A DNA stretch of 64,000 nucleotides, taken from contig JAJFJZ010000011.1 of the NCBI GenBank assembly GCA_021773565.1, positions 34,319 through 98,318 of the forward strand. The letters are read 5' to 3'. A program made the position numbers and the translations under genes. This DNA is from Gammaproteobacteria bacterium (GTDB lineage: Bacteria; Pseudomonadota; Gammaproteobacteria; Pseudomonadales; Azotimanducaceae). Within the stretch, counting starts at the first letter, position 1. The number at the start of each line of letters is the position of its first letter. The notes below the pieces were generated by a model. That model ran no database searches, was not told where the DNA came from, and was given only the letters and a program-made list of their open reading frames with translations. Shown one piece after another: positions 1 to 8,656 of the stretch.

Positions 1-936
1 AATTTCACTAACGCCATAACCACTACTCACGGTCAGCCTTTGGCGTACATCGATCTCGGGAAAGTCGACCCGTGCAGCGATGTACTCAACAATAGCACCG
101 GCAATATCCAGGTTAGTACATGTTTCAATACCCTCGAGGCCTGGAGAGGAATTAACTTCCATTACCTGTGGACCTGCATCGCTCTCCAGCATATCCACTC
201 CGGCGACACGCAGGCCAAGAATTTGTGCGGAGCGTACGGCTGTTTCAACGTACTCTTTTGACAGCTCTACCGGTTCTGCTACGCCGCCTCGGTGTACGTT
301 GCTACGAAATTCCTGGCCCTGCGCGACCCTGCGCATAGCCGCAACCACGCGATCGCCTACCACAAACGCACGGATATCCTTGCCTTTGCTTTCTGCGACA
401 AATTTTTGAATCAGTACGTCCTGCTTCTGGCTTTGTAGTAGTTCGATTATGGACTCTGCAGCTTTAATAGATTCTGCCAACAGTACGCCTATACCCTGGG
501 TTCCCTCTATAAGTTTGATGACAACAGGTGCACCACCCACTCTCTCAATTGCCGGTAATACGTCTTTCTTGTCATTGACAAAAGTAGTTCTGGGAATACC
601 GATATGATGTCGGCTGAGAATCTGCAGGCTCCGAAGCTTATCGCGAGAGTTCGAAATTCCATTGGCTGTGTTCGCGCAGAACACATCCATCTCCTCAAAC
701 TGTCGAACCACAGAGGTTCCATAGTAGGTAATTGATGCGCCAATGCGCGGTAGTACAGCATCATAGTGACTGAGTTGTTTTTGTCGAAAATATAAATCCG
801 GCGAACCCTGATCCAGGTCGATCGCAAATTTTAGCGTGTTGAGCACCTTTGCGTCGTAGCCACGCGCCAGAGCGGCCTCTTTTAAACGACGTGTGCTATA
901 GGATTTTGGTCCGCGTGATAGAATTGCCAGTTTCAT
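1..936 (-). CDS. rimK: RimK-type ATP-grasp ligase, C-terminus beyond window edge
   Basis: Frame open from an ATG at 936 to the window edge (312 codons, no stop). RimK adds glutamate residues to the C-terminus of ribosomal protein S6. The protein begins MKLAILSRGP and has an N-terminal pre-ATP-grasp domain (about 1-95) and an ATP-grasp domain (about 100-290). Visible motifs are VVIKLIEGTQGIGV (phosphate-binding loop with Lys), DIRAFVVGDRVVAAM and GPQVMEVNSSPGLEGIE, whose Glu/Asn are the metal ligands of this family. After about residue 300 it continues with TVSSGYGVSEI instead of stopping as E. coli RimK does. This looks like the start of a TrkA-C-type domain, so a longer RimK variant is likely (inference). 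It is the last visible gene of the leftward operon, 39 bp after the CorC-like gene. Family call is firm; substrate could be another acceptor. Confidence 0.9.
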   Translation of the reverse strand, partial: MKLAILSRGPKSYSTRRLKEAALARGYDAKVLNTLKFAIDLDQGSPDLYFRQKQLSHYDAVLPRIGASITYYGTSVVRQFEEMDVFCANTANGISNSRDKLRSLQILSRHHIGIPRTTFVNDKKDVLPAIERVGGAPVVIKLIEGTQGIGVLLAESIKAAESIIELLQSQKQDVLIQKFVAESKGKDIRAFVVGDRVVAAMRRVAQGQEFRSNVHRGGVAEPVELSKEYVETAVRSAQILGLRVAGVDMLESDAGPQVMEVNSSPGLEGIETCTNLDIAGAIVEYIAARVDFPEIDVRQRLTVSSGYGVSEI

Positions 937-975
937 AGTCTATTCCTTTTTATCCAATTTTCTTCAATAGTTGTC

Positions 976-2205
976 TTACCATTTGATACCAACCCGCCGA
1001 ATTGCCCTGTCGGATACTTCCTCGATCGAGAATTCGAACCGGCGGTACTTAACGACACTTCCCACCTCGGGAATTTCACGCGCGAGATCAATTAGAAACC
1101 CTCCCAGCGTCTCGTAGTTGCCGTCAGGCAGGCTCACTGGAGTCGCCCGGGCGAGATCTTCGATGTCGATGCGCGCGTTCACGCGTATGTTGTTTTTGCT
1201 GATTTTTTCGATCATCTGGAGCGAATCATCAACATCATGTTCGTCCGTGATCTCACCAACCACTTCTTCGAGCAAATCCTCGATTGTGACGATACCGTCT
1301 ACGCCTCCGTATTCGTCGACTACAACCGCCATTCGTTGCGAAGACATACGCAATGTTACTAACAACTCTTCCACATTTTGCGAGCCCGGAACAAATCTGA
1401 CAGGGGAAACGAATTGGGAAATCGGCGCGTCTATATCTTCTCCCAACAACTCGAGCGCGTTGAGAATACCTACTACGTTGTCCACCCGTTTTCGATACAC
1501 CGGCAAACGATGGTGCGCGTTTTGCGCAGCAAGTTTGGTGGTCTGGCCACAGGTTGCCGATTCTTCTACGCCAACTACTTCAATCAAAGGTGTAAGAACC
1601 TCACTAACCGATGTGTCGTGAAACTCAAAAACGCGACGAATCATATCCTGCTCTTCGGGATCGACATCGCCACTTACGCTCTTCATCTGCATCAACGAGG
1701 CTATTTCTTCGCGGATGGTAAACGGGTTTGATTCAGATTGACCGGTAACCCGAGCAAGGAAACGGGTGAGAAAGCCGAATACCACTAAAAGAGGATAAAA
1801 AAGATACGAGGCGAGCCGAACAAAGCCGATGACTTTTGGGGTAATGTTGTCAGCGTGGTGTTGGAATGCGCTCTTGGCGACAATCTCGCCGAAAACCCAT
1901 GACAAGGGTGCCACGATCACTGCTGCCAACCAACCCCACTTGTCGCCAAATACGCTTACCACCAGCATAGTGGCAACTGTGGTATTGGTCACGATAGATA
2001 TGTTGGTGCCAACCAAAGTTGTGGAAAGTAGCCACTCGGGCTTTTTTAACATATCCAGTGCAAGTTGCGCACCACGAGAACCCTGTTCGGCTTTGTGAAG
2101 TAATTTCGCACGATCAGCACTAACAATACCAATCTCCGAACCGGAGAAGAATGCCTCCAGTACGAGGCACAACAACATAATAAAAATTGCGGTTACGGGA
2201 TCCAT
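976..2205 (-). CDS. CNNM/CBS-domain transporter-like protein (HlyC/CorC family)
   Basis: 409 aa. N-terminal CNNM (DUF21) membrane domain (about 1-190) with hydrophobic segments and the FFSGSEIGIVS motif, then a CBS pair (about 200-320) containing VVDEYGGVDGIVTIEDLLEE, then a CorC_HlyC C-terminal domain (about 330-409). The family is linked to Mg2+/Co2+ export or homeostasis and sits in the inner membrane. It starts 3 bp after the stop of a second CNNM gene, so the two are probably co-transcribed and may form heteromers (inference). Full length for the family. Confidence 0.9.
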   Translation of the reverse strand: MDPVTAIFIMLLCLVLEAFFSGSEIGIVSADRAKLLHKAEQGSRGAQLALDMLKKPEWLLSTTLVGTNISIVTNTTVATMLVVSVFGDKWGWLAAVIVAPLSWVFGEIVAKSAFQHHADNITPKVIGFVRLASYLFYPLLVVFGFLTRFLARVTGQSESNPFTIREEIASLMQMKSVSGDVDPEEQDMIRRVFEFHDTSVSEVLTPLIEVVGVEESATCGQTTKLAAQNAHHRLPVYRKRVDNVVGILNALELLGEDIDAPISQFVSPVRFVPGSQNVEELLVTLRMSSQRMAVVVDEYGGVDGIVTIEDLLEEVVGEITDEHDVDDSLQMIEKISKNNIRVNARIDIEDLARATPVSLPDGNYETLGGFLIDLAREIPEVGSVVKYRRFEFSIEEVSDRAIRRVGIKW

Positions 2206-2208
2206 TAC

Positions 2209-3522
2209 CTAAGGCTCCGAGCCGACTGGAGTTTCAGACTTTGACGCTGACTCGCGCCCCACTTTGACGTTCAGGGATACAATTCTCTGGCTTGTGATCT
2301 CGGTAACGGTGAGTAGCACATTGTCTACGTCTACGACATCCCCTACGTTTGGGAACTCGCCGCGCGTGTGTAGTACTAACCCGGCCATTGTCGTTACACC
2401 GGCACGTTCCAGACTGGTGCCAGCAATTGCATTAAATTGCCGAATTGTCAGCGATCCGCTGGCGCGGAATAAGCCCGCACCCAGTGCCTCCAAAGAAGAC
2501 GTTTCTGCCAGCCTGCTATCAGACCAGCTGGGAAGATCACCGAATATACATTGCATAATATCTTCAAGTGTTATTAGTCCCACTACACCGCCAAACTCAT
2601 CACTGACCAGTGCTATCGATACCTGGCGTTCGCGCATTGCAACGAAAATGTCAGATGCTGTGCGGGTGGCTGGCACCAGGTAGGGTTTTCGTAATCTCTC
2701 GCGGACTGGGTGCTCTGCGTAGGGTGTGTCTTCAGTCACATCTAAATCCAGAATATCGCGTGCGTACAGCACACCCTCTATCGATTTTCCATCTGCGCCA
2801 AAAACCGGCACTTTTGAGTGACGGCTTTGTCGAATTACTTCAACGATTTTCGAGAACGACATGGAGGTATCTACAGAAACAAGTTGCGAGCCATAGGTCA
2901 TCAAGTCACCGACAGACTTGTTGCCAAAGTCAAAAATCTGATGAATGTATGCGGATTCCTTGGTATCAAGAGAGCCCTCGCCAACTGCAGCGTTGGTTAA
3001 GGAGCGCACCATATCTTCTGTCAAAATGTTGTTTTGCGACCGTTCTTCTGTAACTATGAGTTTGATGAAAAATTCCGAAACAAGGCGAACCGCGTTACGC
3101 AGGGGCGTGATGAAGTGAGCGAACATTTCGATGTATCGGCTCTGAAAGGTCGCAAAAGCAACATTGTTTCCAAACGCCAGAGTCTTCGGCGTAATCTCAC
3201 CAAACAACAGCAGCAAAGGAACCATAATAACGACATTCAACCAACTATTACCGGCACCAAACACTTCAATGATGATCGTTGCAGACAGAACAGAGGCCGA
3301 AACATTAACGAATTCGTTGCCGATCAAAATTGTTGCTATCAGGCGCCTTGGTTCCGCCAACAAATTTTCGATCAAACCCAACCGTGGATTGCGATCGCGT
3401 CGCATCTGTCGCAACTGTGCCGAGCTCAGGGAAAACAGGCTTGTTTCTGAGCTGGAGAAAAATGCAGACAGCGCGAGTAATAATACCATTACCGCGAGCT
3501 CTATTATCAGGACGATGTCCAC
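2209..3522 (-). CDS. CNNM/CBS-domain transporter-like protein, second copy
   Basis: 437 aa, same architecture as the gene immediately downstream but clearly diverged: CNNM domain with FFSSSETSLFSLS, CBS pair with LVSDEFGGVVGLITLEDI (about 300-320) and a C-terminal CorC_HlyC domain ending in a charged, probably disordered tail. The start is a GTG at 3522, placed so that the preceding mscS stop codon lies 1 nt upstream, which suggests translational coupling. Likely inner-membrane divalent-cation homeostasis protein. Tandem CNNM pairs are known in bacteria; which ion each handles cannot be read from sequence. Confidence 0.88.
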   Translation of the reverse strand: MDIVLIIELAVMVLLLALSAFFSSSETSLFSLSSAQLRQMRRDRNPRLGLIENLLAEPRRLIATILIGNEFVNVSASVLSATIIIEVFGAGNSWLNVVIMVPLLLLFGEITPKTLAFGNNVAFATFQSRYIEMFAHFITPLRNAVRLVSEFFIKLIVTEERSQNNILTEDMVRSLTNAAVGEGSLDTKESAYIHQIFDFGNKSVGDLMTYGSQLVSVDTSMSFSKIVEVIRQSRHSKVPVFGADGKSIEGVLYARDILDLDVTEDTPYAEHPVRERLRKPYLVPATRTASDIFVAMRERQVSIALVSDEFGGVVGLITLEDIMQCIFGDLPSWSDSRLAETSSLEALGAGLFRASGSLTIRQFNAIAGTSLERAGVTTMAGLVLHTRGEFPNVGDVVDVDNVLLTVTEITSQRIVSLNVKVGRESASKSETPVGSEP

Positions 3523-3523
3523 T

Positions 3524-4879
3524 TCAGTCCTTGCCTTCTACAATTTCGTTGCTCAGGGATTCCAGTGAAGAGGAGCGCAGGTGAAGGTCGCGCTGGGGAT
3601 ATGGAATCTCAATTCCGTTTTCATGAAATTTGTCCCAAATACTCAGCAATACTTCGCTGATAACATTTGCCCGGCCATTCATCGGATCGTCAATCCAGAA
3701 TCTCAATTCAAGATTTACTGAACTATCGCCGAATTCCTGCATATGACATACAGCAGCCGGTTCTTTCAGGATGCGGGGTGTTCCATCGGCTGCCTCCAGG
3801 CACAGTGCGATGGCTTTTCTGACATCTGATTTATAGTGAACTCCAATAGTTTTCTTCAGGCGAAGCAGATTCTGCGAATAAGACCAGTTTTCGACGCGCG
3901 TGGTGATCAGTTCTTCGTTTGGAATCAGGTGTTCGATACCATCACGGGTTAGAACAGAGACATAACGTGCACCGAGAGAATCCACACGGCCGTAGTAATC
4001 GGCAATTGCGATAACGTCGCCAGGTTTAATTGATTTATCGAGCAGGAGGATAAACCCGCTGACCAGATTCGCAAAAATCTTCTGGAGTCCAAAGCCCAGA
4101 CCAACGCCGATTGCACCACCAAACACGGCGAATGCGGTGAGGTCGATACCGACAATCTTCAGCGCAACTACCACCGCCACAAGTACAAGAACAATGCGCA
4201 TCAACTTGGTGGATAACACTTTTATTGAAGGCGAGAGATTTTCAGATGACTTTATTCGCCCTTCGACGAGCTGCCCGACGACTGTGGTCAACCAGAGAAG
4301 CACGCCCAAAGCAATCAGTCCTTGCACCACTATCAACAGCGATACGTCGACCTGGCCGAAAGAAAGTGTAGCGCCATCCAGAAAGGTGATGGTGTTATCC
4401 AGCAAGCCGACAATATTTAGTGCTGCGGCTATCCATGCGACAATTGAAATAGTGAGTGACAGCAATGGATTGGCTACAAACACGGTTGCTACATTGATTA
4501 CGATCCATGCAGTTAGCAGGCTGGAGGTAACCACGAGTGCAGCATGCCGAAACTCGAGATATACCATGACTGCGACTATCAACCACTGGGCAGCCAACCA
4601 AACCGCGGGAAATGCAAGCTTGTTGAGCGTAGACCAAAGTCGTCGAAGCAGGGCGAATCGATCATATTTTGTACGCTGCAGTAACAGCTTGTTGCGTACT
4701 ACCTTTGATATTGGCCAGGCTAACGATGCGGCAATGACGATCATGCCGAGCTCAATAAGGGTTGCAGTCGTAAACAGGTTATCGATAGCCCAGGACTGGC
4801 CTTCGCTCAGCCAACCAGACCAAACGTCACCGTTCGTCAGATCTCCCAATATTGTTTTCTCGCCCTCCACTAGATCCAC
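3524..4879 (-). CDS. mechanosensitive channel of the MscS family
   Basis: 451 aa. Several hydrophobic helices fill residues about 35-230. They are followed by the MscS pore helix and beta domain: the Gly/Ala-rich pore helix GGAIGVGLGFGLQKIFANLV, then DKSIKPGDVIAI and HLIPNEELITTRVENWS, which are hallmark motifs. Opens under membrane tension to release solutes after hypo-osmotic shock. The first start is GTG at 4879, which overlaps the end of the upstream corA gene by 10 nt; another in-frame GTG lies at 4872. Neither has a strong Shine-Dalgarno sequence, so coupling to corA is likely. The extra N-terminal helices place it with the larger MscS-like proteins, not with E. coli MscS itself. Confidence 0.92.
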   Translation of the reverse strand: MDLVEGEKTILGDLTNGDVWSGWLSEGQSWAIDNLFTTATLIELGMIVIAASLAWPISKVVRNKLLLQRTKYDRFALLRRLWSTLNKLAFPAVWLAAQWLIVAVMVYLEFRHAALVVTSSLLTAWIVINVATVFVANPLLSLTISIVAWIAAALNIVGLLDNTITFLDGATLSFGQVDVSLLIVVQGLIALGVLLWLTTVVGQLVEGRIKSSENLSPSIKVLSTKLMRIVLVLVAVVVALKIVGIDLTAFAVFGGAIGVGLGFGLQKIFANLVSGFILLLDKSIKPGDVIAIADYYGRVDSLGARYVSVLTRDGIEHLIPNEELITTRVENWSYSQNLLRLKKTIGVHYKSDVRKAIALCLEAADGTPRILKEPAAVCHMQEFGDSSVNLELRFWIDDPMNGRANVISEVLLSIWDKFHENGIEIPYPQRDLHLRSSSLESLSNEIVEGKD

Positions 4880-5886
4880 CGCTTGCGGCGGAAGTAGATG
4901 AGCTGACAGACAGCAACCACTGCCATTACTGCTATAACGGCGAAATAACCACCACGTGTAGACAGCTCTGGCATGTTCTCGAAATTCATGCCATAGATTC
5001 CTGCGAGGAATGTCAACGGTACAAAAATGACAGTGATGATCGTTAGAATTTGCATCACTCGATTCAGCTGATGTGAGGACATACCCAGGTAACCACCCGT
5101 GAGATCGTTAGATATCTGATAGTGTAACTGGGCAAGGCTTTCGGTTCGTTCAATCTGCTCATAGAGGTCGACAATTTCATGGGACAACTCTGTACCGATG
5201 AACGAATCGCCAACGTCTCTGAGTCTTGTGGCAATTTGTTTGTGATAATTCGCGATACGGGTAAGTTTTCTGAGTTGGGATTTGTAGCCAGTCAGTTCGG
5301 CGAGAAGTTTATCGTCGGGCTGCTTGAACATTTGCTCTTCGATTTCATCCAGGCGTGGCTCCAGTTCAAGCAGTATTTCGACATAACGACGAGCAAGGCG
5401 ATTGCCAAGGCGAATTGCAAGGGACCCCGGACGCTCTTTCGCAATGGCGTTGCCGCGCTTAATCTTGCCAATCATCCAGTTAACTGATGTAGACGGTTTT
5501 GCATGACGCGTCAGTAGAAATCGATCTCCGATGAAGAGAGACAACTGAATTACACCGAAATCTATGCCTGAAGTATCGGCATCGAGTCCACGGAGCAGGA
5601 TGAAGAGAAAGTCGTCGAAGCGTTCCATTTTTGGTGGATGACGGGGACGTAATGCATCTTGTATAGCTAAGGGGTGTATGCCAAATCCGCCGAGTAATTC
5701 TTCATCTATCGAATCCGACTCGCCTTCAAGGTCGACCCATATATTCAGGGTGTTCGATTCTTGCCACGTTGCAATCAATTCCCTGCCGCCCAGAGTCAAT
5801 TCTCCGGTGTCGGGGTTACTCAAAAATACTCTGATCACTTTACCCCCTAAACTAGTTTCGAGATGGTCTTTTCGGCCTTCTGCCAA
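4870..5886 (-). CDS. CorA-family divalent metal transporter (ZntB-like)
   Basis: 338 aa with a long cytoplasmic N-terminal domain and two C-terminal transmembrane helices. The first helix ends in the diagnostic YGMN signature (GIYGMNFENMPEL), which forms the selectivity filter of CorA/ZntB pentamers. The short length and acidic loop after GMN fit ZntB-like members as well as CorA, so Mg2+ versus Zn2+ is undecided. The farthest start is TTG at 5886; a GTG at 5838 just before VIRVFLSN is a plausible alternative. Ends 10 nt inside the mscS coding region. Confidence 0.9.
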   Translation of the reverse strand: MAEGRKDHLETSLGGKVIRVFLSNPDTGELTLGGRELIATWQESNTLNIWVDLEGESDSIDEELLGGFGIHPLAIQDALRPRHPPKMERFDDFLFILLRGLDADTSGIDFGVIQLSLFIGDRFLLTRHAKPSTSVNWMIGKIKRGNAIAKERPGSLAIRLGNRLARRYVEILLELEPRLDEIEEQMFKQPDDKLLAELTGYKSQLRKLTRIANYHKQIATRLRDVGDSFIGTELSHEIVDLYEQIERTESLAQLHYQISNDLTGGYLGMSSHQLNRVMQILTIITVIFVPLTFLAGIYGMNFENMPELSTRGGYFAVIAVMAVVAVCQLIYFRRKRWI

Positions 5887-5919
5887 CCGGGCGCCATTTG
5901 CGCATTGGCGTCTATCAAA

Positions 5920-6249
5920 TCAGGGAGACCGGGCTACGATCTTCCTGATTGACTGCGACAGCTCATCCCATGCGACATCAACCTGAAAGCGCAGCTTCTC
6001 CCACGATTGGTCATTAGCACTTCCAAGCTGATCGAGCTGCTTTCTCAATTCTGCGATGCATGCATCGGCCTGGCGCTCGGCTTTCAGCAATTGTTCGCTC
6101 GGATGAATCCGGCCGGAATGCGTCGCAAGGTTTATTTTGCGCTTGACCAAACCCAGCGTCGTTTTCTTTTGAGCAAGCATAACTTCAATATTTTGTATGT
6201 AGCTTTTCTTGCCTTTCTTGCTTCTGCAATTGTAGGGGTCTTCTTTCAT
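5920..6249 (-). CDS. small charged coiled-coil protein, function unknown
   Basis: About 109 aa if translation starts at the ATG at 6249, which has a GGGG run 7-8 nt upstream. The open frame reaches 6363, but that would run into the promoter region of the divergent LysR gene. The protein is rich in Lys, Arg, Glu and Gln, has heptad-like leucines in the middle (QLLKAERQADACIAELRKQL) and conserved-looking Trp residues near the C-terminus (SWEKLRFQVDVAWDEL). No signal peptide or membrane segment. It is the first gene of the leftward corA-mscS operon, 33 bp before corA. I do not recognise a family. Confidence 0.6.
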   Translation of the reverse strand: MKEDPYNCRSKKGKKSYIQNIEVMLAQKKTTLGLVKRKINLATHSGRIHPSEQLLKAERQADACIAELRKQLDQLGSANDQSWEKLRFQVDVAWDELSQSIRKIVARSP

Positions 6250-6366
6250 GATGTGCACCCCTGAATTGGTGACATGAATGCAGCACGATTGCTCTGGTTT
6301 GTGTCGATATGCCATTGGTCGGCGCTTGATATCCACAGTATTCTTTTTGTTTGATAGATACAACTA

Positions 6367-6399
6367 ATAAATATTGTCGTTTACATAAAAAATATTTAT
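6367..6399. promoter_or_regulatory. AT-rich inverted repeat upstream of the LysR gene
   Basis: Perfect 9-bp arms ATAAATATT (6367-6375) and AATATTTAT (6391-6399) with a 15-bp spacer, 8 bp before the LysR start codon and in the intergenic region shared with the divergent operon. Position and symmetry suit a LysR autoregulatory site, although a T-N11-A core is not obvious and AT-rich symmetry can arise by chance. Confidence 0.35.
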
Positions 6400-6407
6400 C
6401 ATACGGT

Positions 6408-7247
6408 ATGGATCTTGAACTCCTTCGCACATTTCTTGAGTTGCATCGCATCAGGCACTTCGGTCGTACTGCGGATGCACTTCATCTCACTCAGGCGGCT
6501 GTGAGCAGCCGCTTGAAATCACTGGAATCAATACTTGGTGTGACACTCTTTGAGCGAAGTCGCCGTGAAATGCGCCTGACGCCGGAAGGGGCCCGTTTGA
6601 TCCGCCATTCGGAACGACTGATGGCGGGTTGGAGAGTGGCGCGTCAGGATGTATCGCTTGCGGGCGCAAGTGAACAACTGGTTATTGGCGGCAGCCTTAG
6701 ATTATGGGATGTGTTGTTGCAATCCTGGTTGCATGATTTGCGGCGAGCGCACCAAAATATGGCGATAATCGCTGAAGCCCAGACTCCGGAGATTCTCACC
6801 CGCCGACTCATTGACGGAACCCTGGATGTTGCGATCATGTTGGAACCCGCTCAACTTGACATCATGCAAATTCGAACAGTTTCTACTCTGGAGTTGGTAT
6901 GCGTCTCCAACTCCATAAATTTGTCCATAGAAGCTGCGCTCATGCAAAACTATATATTCGTGGACTGGGGACTTTCATTCGGCCTTGATCACCGGCGGGC
7001 ATTTCCGGACGCCGCCGAAGCCATGACCCGGGTTTCGCACGCGAAAATGGCCTATGAATACATAGTGTCGGTGGGCGGAAGTGCATACCTCCCAAAACGT
7101 ATGATTGAAAAAGACATCGAATTCGGGTTGCTGCACCTGGTTAATGACGCACCGGTATTTGAGCGTCAGGCGTACGCAACCTATCCGGTGCGGTCTCCAA
7201 AGTTGGACCTGATCGAGAGAAGCTTGAAACTGGTCAGAAGCCAGTAG
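6408..7247 (+). CDS. LysR-family transcriptional regulator (HdfR-like)
   Basis: 280 aa from the ATG at 6408 (MDLELLRTFLELH). An upstream start at 6351 adds non-homologous residues and covers the inverted repeat, so I rejected it. N-terminal winged HTH (about 1-60) with the typical FGRTADALHLTQAAVSSRLK and LGVTLFERSRREMRLTPEG, then a shorter, diverged effector-binding domain. The wording of the HTH resembles HdfR-type regulators. It is divergent from the corA-mscS-CNNM-rimK operon and may control it or itself (inference). The effector is unknown. Confidence 0.88.
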   Translation: MDLELLRTFLELHRIRHFGRTADALHLTQAAVSSRLKSLESILGVTLFERSRREMRLTPEGARLIRHSERLMAGWRVARQDVSLAGASEQLVIGGSLRLWDVLLQSWLHDLRRAHQNMAIIAEAQTPEILTRRLIDGTLDVAIMLEPAQLDIMQIRTVSTLELVCVSNSINLSIEAALMQNYIFVDWGLSFGLDHRRAFPDAAEAMTRVSHAKMAYEYIVSVGGSAYLPKRMIEKDIEFGLLHLVNDAPVFERQAYATYPVRSPKLDLIERSLKLVRSQ

Positions 7248-7261
7248 GTGTGAGGATTTCA

Positions 7262-7302
7262 GGCCAGCTTAAGCGTGCGGGAATGCCCCGCGAAGTTTGG
7301 CC
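7262..7302. terminator. candidate hairpin between convergent genes
   Basis: Nested inverted repeat: outer arms GGCCA (7262) and TGGCC (ending 7302), inner arms GCGGG and CCCGC around a 5-nt loop. It lies between the LysR stop and the convergent antiporter stop. There is no long T-run on either side, so termination is only suggested by position and fold. Confidence 0.45.
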
Positions 7303-7318
7303 AGAGTGCGTTTGTTAG

Positions 7319-8290
7319 CTATAGGGTAATTCGGGCGAAAGCCCAGCCAAAATACACAAGAAGAAAACCGATTCCTGCCATACGTCCCAGCCGTGCCCTG
7401 CCAAACAGGAATATCGGGATTAGTGACAAGGTAAAAACAAGCGACAAGGCCAAATCCGAAATGCCGCCGTCTGGAATAACCACGGGGCTTACCAGGGCAC
7501 TGGAAGGCAGCACCAGAAGCGTGTTAAACAAATTTGAACCGACGATATTTCCCAGTGCAAGATCCGATTCGTTACGAGCAGCTGCAACTATTGTTGTGAC
7601 AAGTTCTGGCATGCTCGTTCCCAGCGCGACGATAAACAGGCCGACAATAGCGGGAGAAATTTCCAGGTGTTCCGCGAGCACAACGCTATGGTGAACGGTC
7701 ATCTCACCTCCGTAGTACAGCAATAACATACCACTGATAACGAATATCGCGCTGAAGCGATTGACGGGCGCGTTGTCCACCAGGGGGTTTTTATCGATGT
7801 CAACGAATAGCGGATCACTATTTCGCGATCTAACGAAGTCAAGGGCCATAATGTAGAGAAAATTACCGAAAACAAGCAGCAAAATGACTGCTTCGGAACG
7901 GCCTATCTTGTCTATAGAGATGTCAAAAAAGCCGTCCATCGACATAATTGTGAGGACGGCGGTCGCAAACAGCAGCAGCGGTAACTCGCGCTGTACCAAT
8001 TGGCCTTGAATATCAATGGGGCGAATGAGCGTTGCGACACCCAGCACCAGCGCAAGGTTTGCGAGATTGGATCCGATGACGTTGCCAAACGCCAGCTCGG
8101 TAGCTCCGCGAGACGCTCCAATCATATTTACCACCAGCTCTGGCATGCTCGTGCCGAAGGCGACAATGGTCAAGCCGACGACCATTGGAGAGACACCGAA
8201 ACGGGCCGCAATCTGGGAAGCACCGTGCACGAGTGCTGTGCCACCGGCGATCAGCAATACAATGCCAAAGACAATCCCGACAATCGTCAT
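7319..8290 (-). CDS. calcium/sodium antiporter, CaCA superfamily (YrbG-like)
   Basis: 323 aa, about ten hydrophobic helices arranged as two inverted halves. Each half carries the alpha-repeat motif: VVGLTIVAFGTSMPELVVN near residue 40 and IVGLFIVALGTSMPELVTT near residue 213, followed by GNVIGSNLANL and GNIVGSNLFN. These G-T-S-x-P-E segments form the ion-binding sites of Na+/Ca2+ exchangers. Inner membrane; exchanges Na+ or K+ for Ca2+. Monocistronic, convergent with the LysR gene. Length matches YrbG-type proteins. Confidence 0.92.
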   Translation of the reverse strand: MTIVGIVFGIVLLIAGGTALVHGASQIAARFGVSPMVVGLTIVAFGTSMPELVVNMIGASRGATELAFGNVIGSNLANLALVLGVATLIRPIDIQGQLVQRELPLLLFATAVLTIMSMDGFFDISIDKIGRSEAVILLLVFGNFLYIMALDFVRSRNSDPLFVDIDKNPLVDNAPVNRFSAIFVISGMLLLYYGGEMTVHHSVVLAEHLEISPAIVGLFIVALGTSMPELVTTIVAAARNESDLALGNIVGSNLFNTLLVLPSSALVSPVVIPDGGISDLALSLVFTLSLIPIFLFGRARLGRMAGIGFLLVYFGWAFARITL

Positions 8291-8321
8291 ATTTGGTGAT
8301 CTCCGCCGTCTATGGCCATCG

Positions 8322-8564
8322 CTATCTCCATATCCTGAATGGTAACGGGTCTATCTCAGGCTCACCAACAAACGTGTTGAACCGCTTGCCGTTGTCCGCT
8401 GGCACTCTCGATTTCTGATCGCCAGGAGCTATAACATTCGCTATCAGAGGGTATCCTTTTGCCGGCCTGATTGGTAATGAAACCCCAGCTTGCTTCGATA
8501 AATTCGACGAGTCAACTCCCGAGGTCAAGACCACCTTAAGACCTTGATTGTCTCTACCATGCAA
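8322..8564 (-). pseudogene. remnant of an FAD-dependent D-amino-acid dehydrogenase-like gene
   Basis: An 80-codon frame in the 366-bp gap between the antiporter and the QEGLA-motif gene. Its middle reads VVLTSGVDSSNLSKQAGVSL then PIRPAKGYPL, which closely follows the DadA-family pattern VVLAAG-x-S-...-LG-x-x-LP-...-P-x-KGYS at the FAD and substrate domain junction. Nothing of the Rossmann N-terminus or the C-terminal half is visible, so this is an internal fragment and not a small gene. The rest of the gap shows no other gene. Assignment rests on recall of the family pattern. Confidence 0.5.
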
Positions 8565-8656
8565 AAATATTCATAATTCCAATTGCAGTCATGTCACGGT
8601 CGATTGATACTCATGCGCGCATAACGCAGGTCGGTCTTGATGATCAGGAGAATTCA

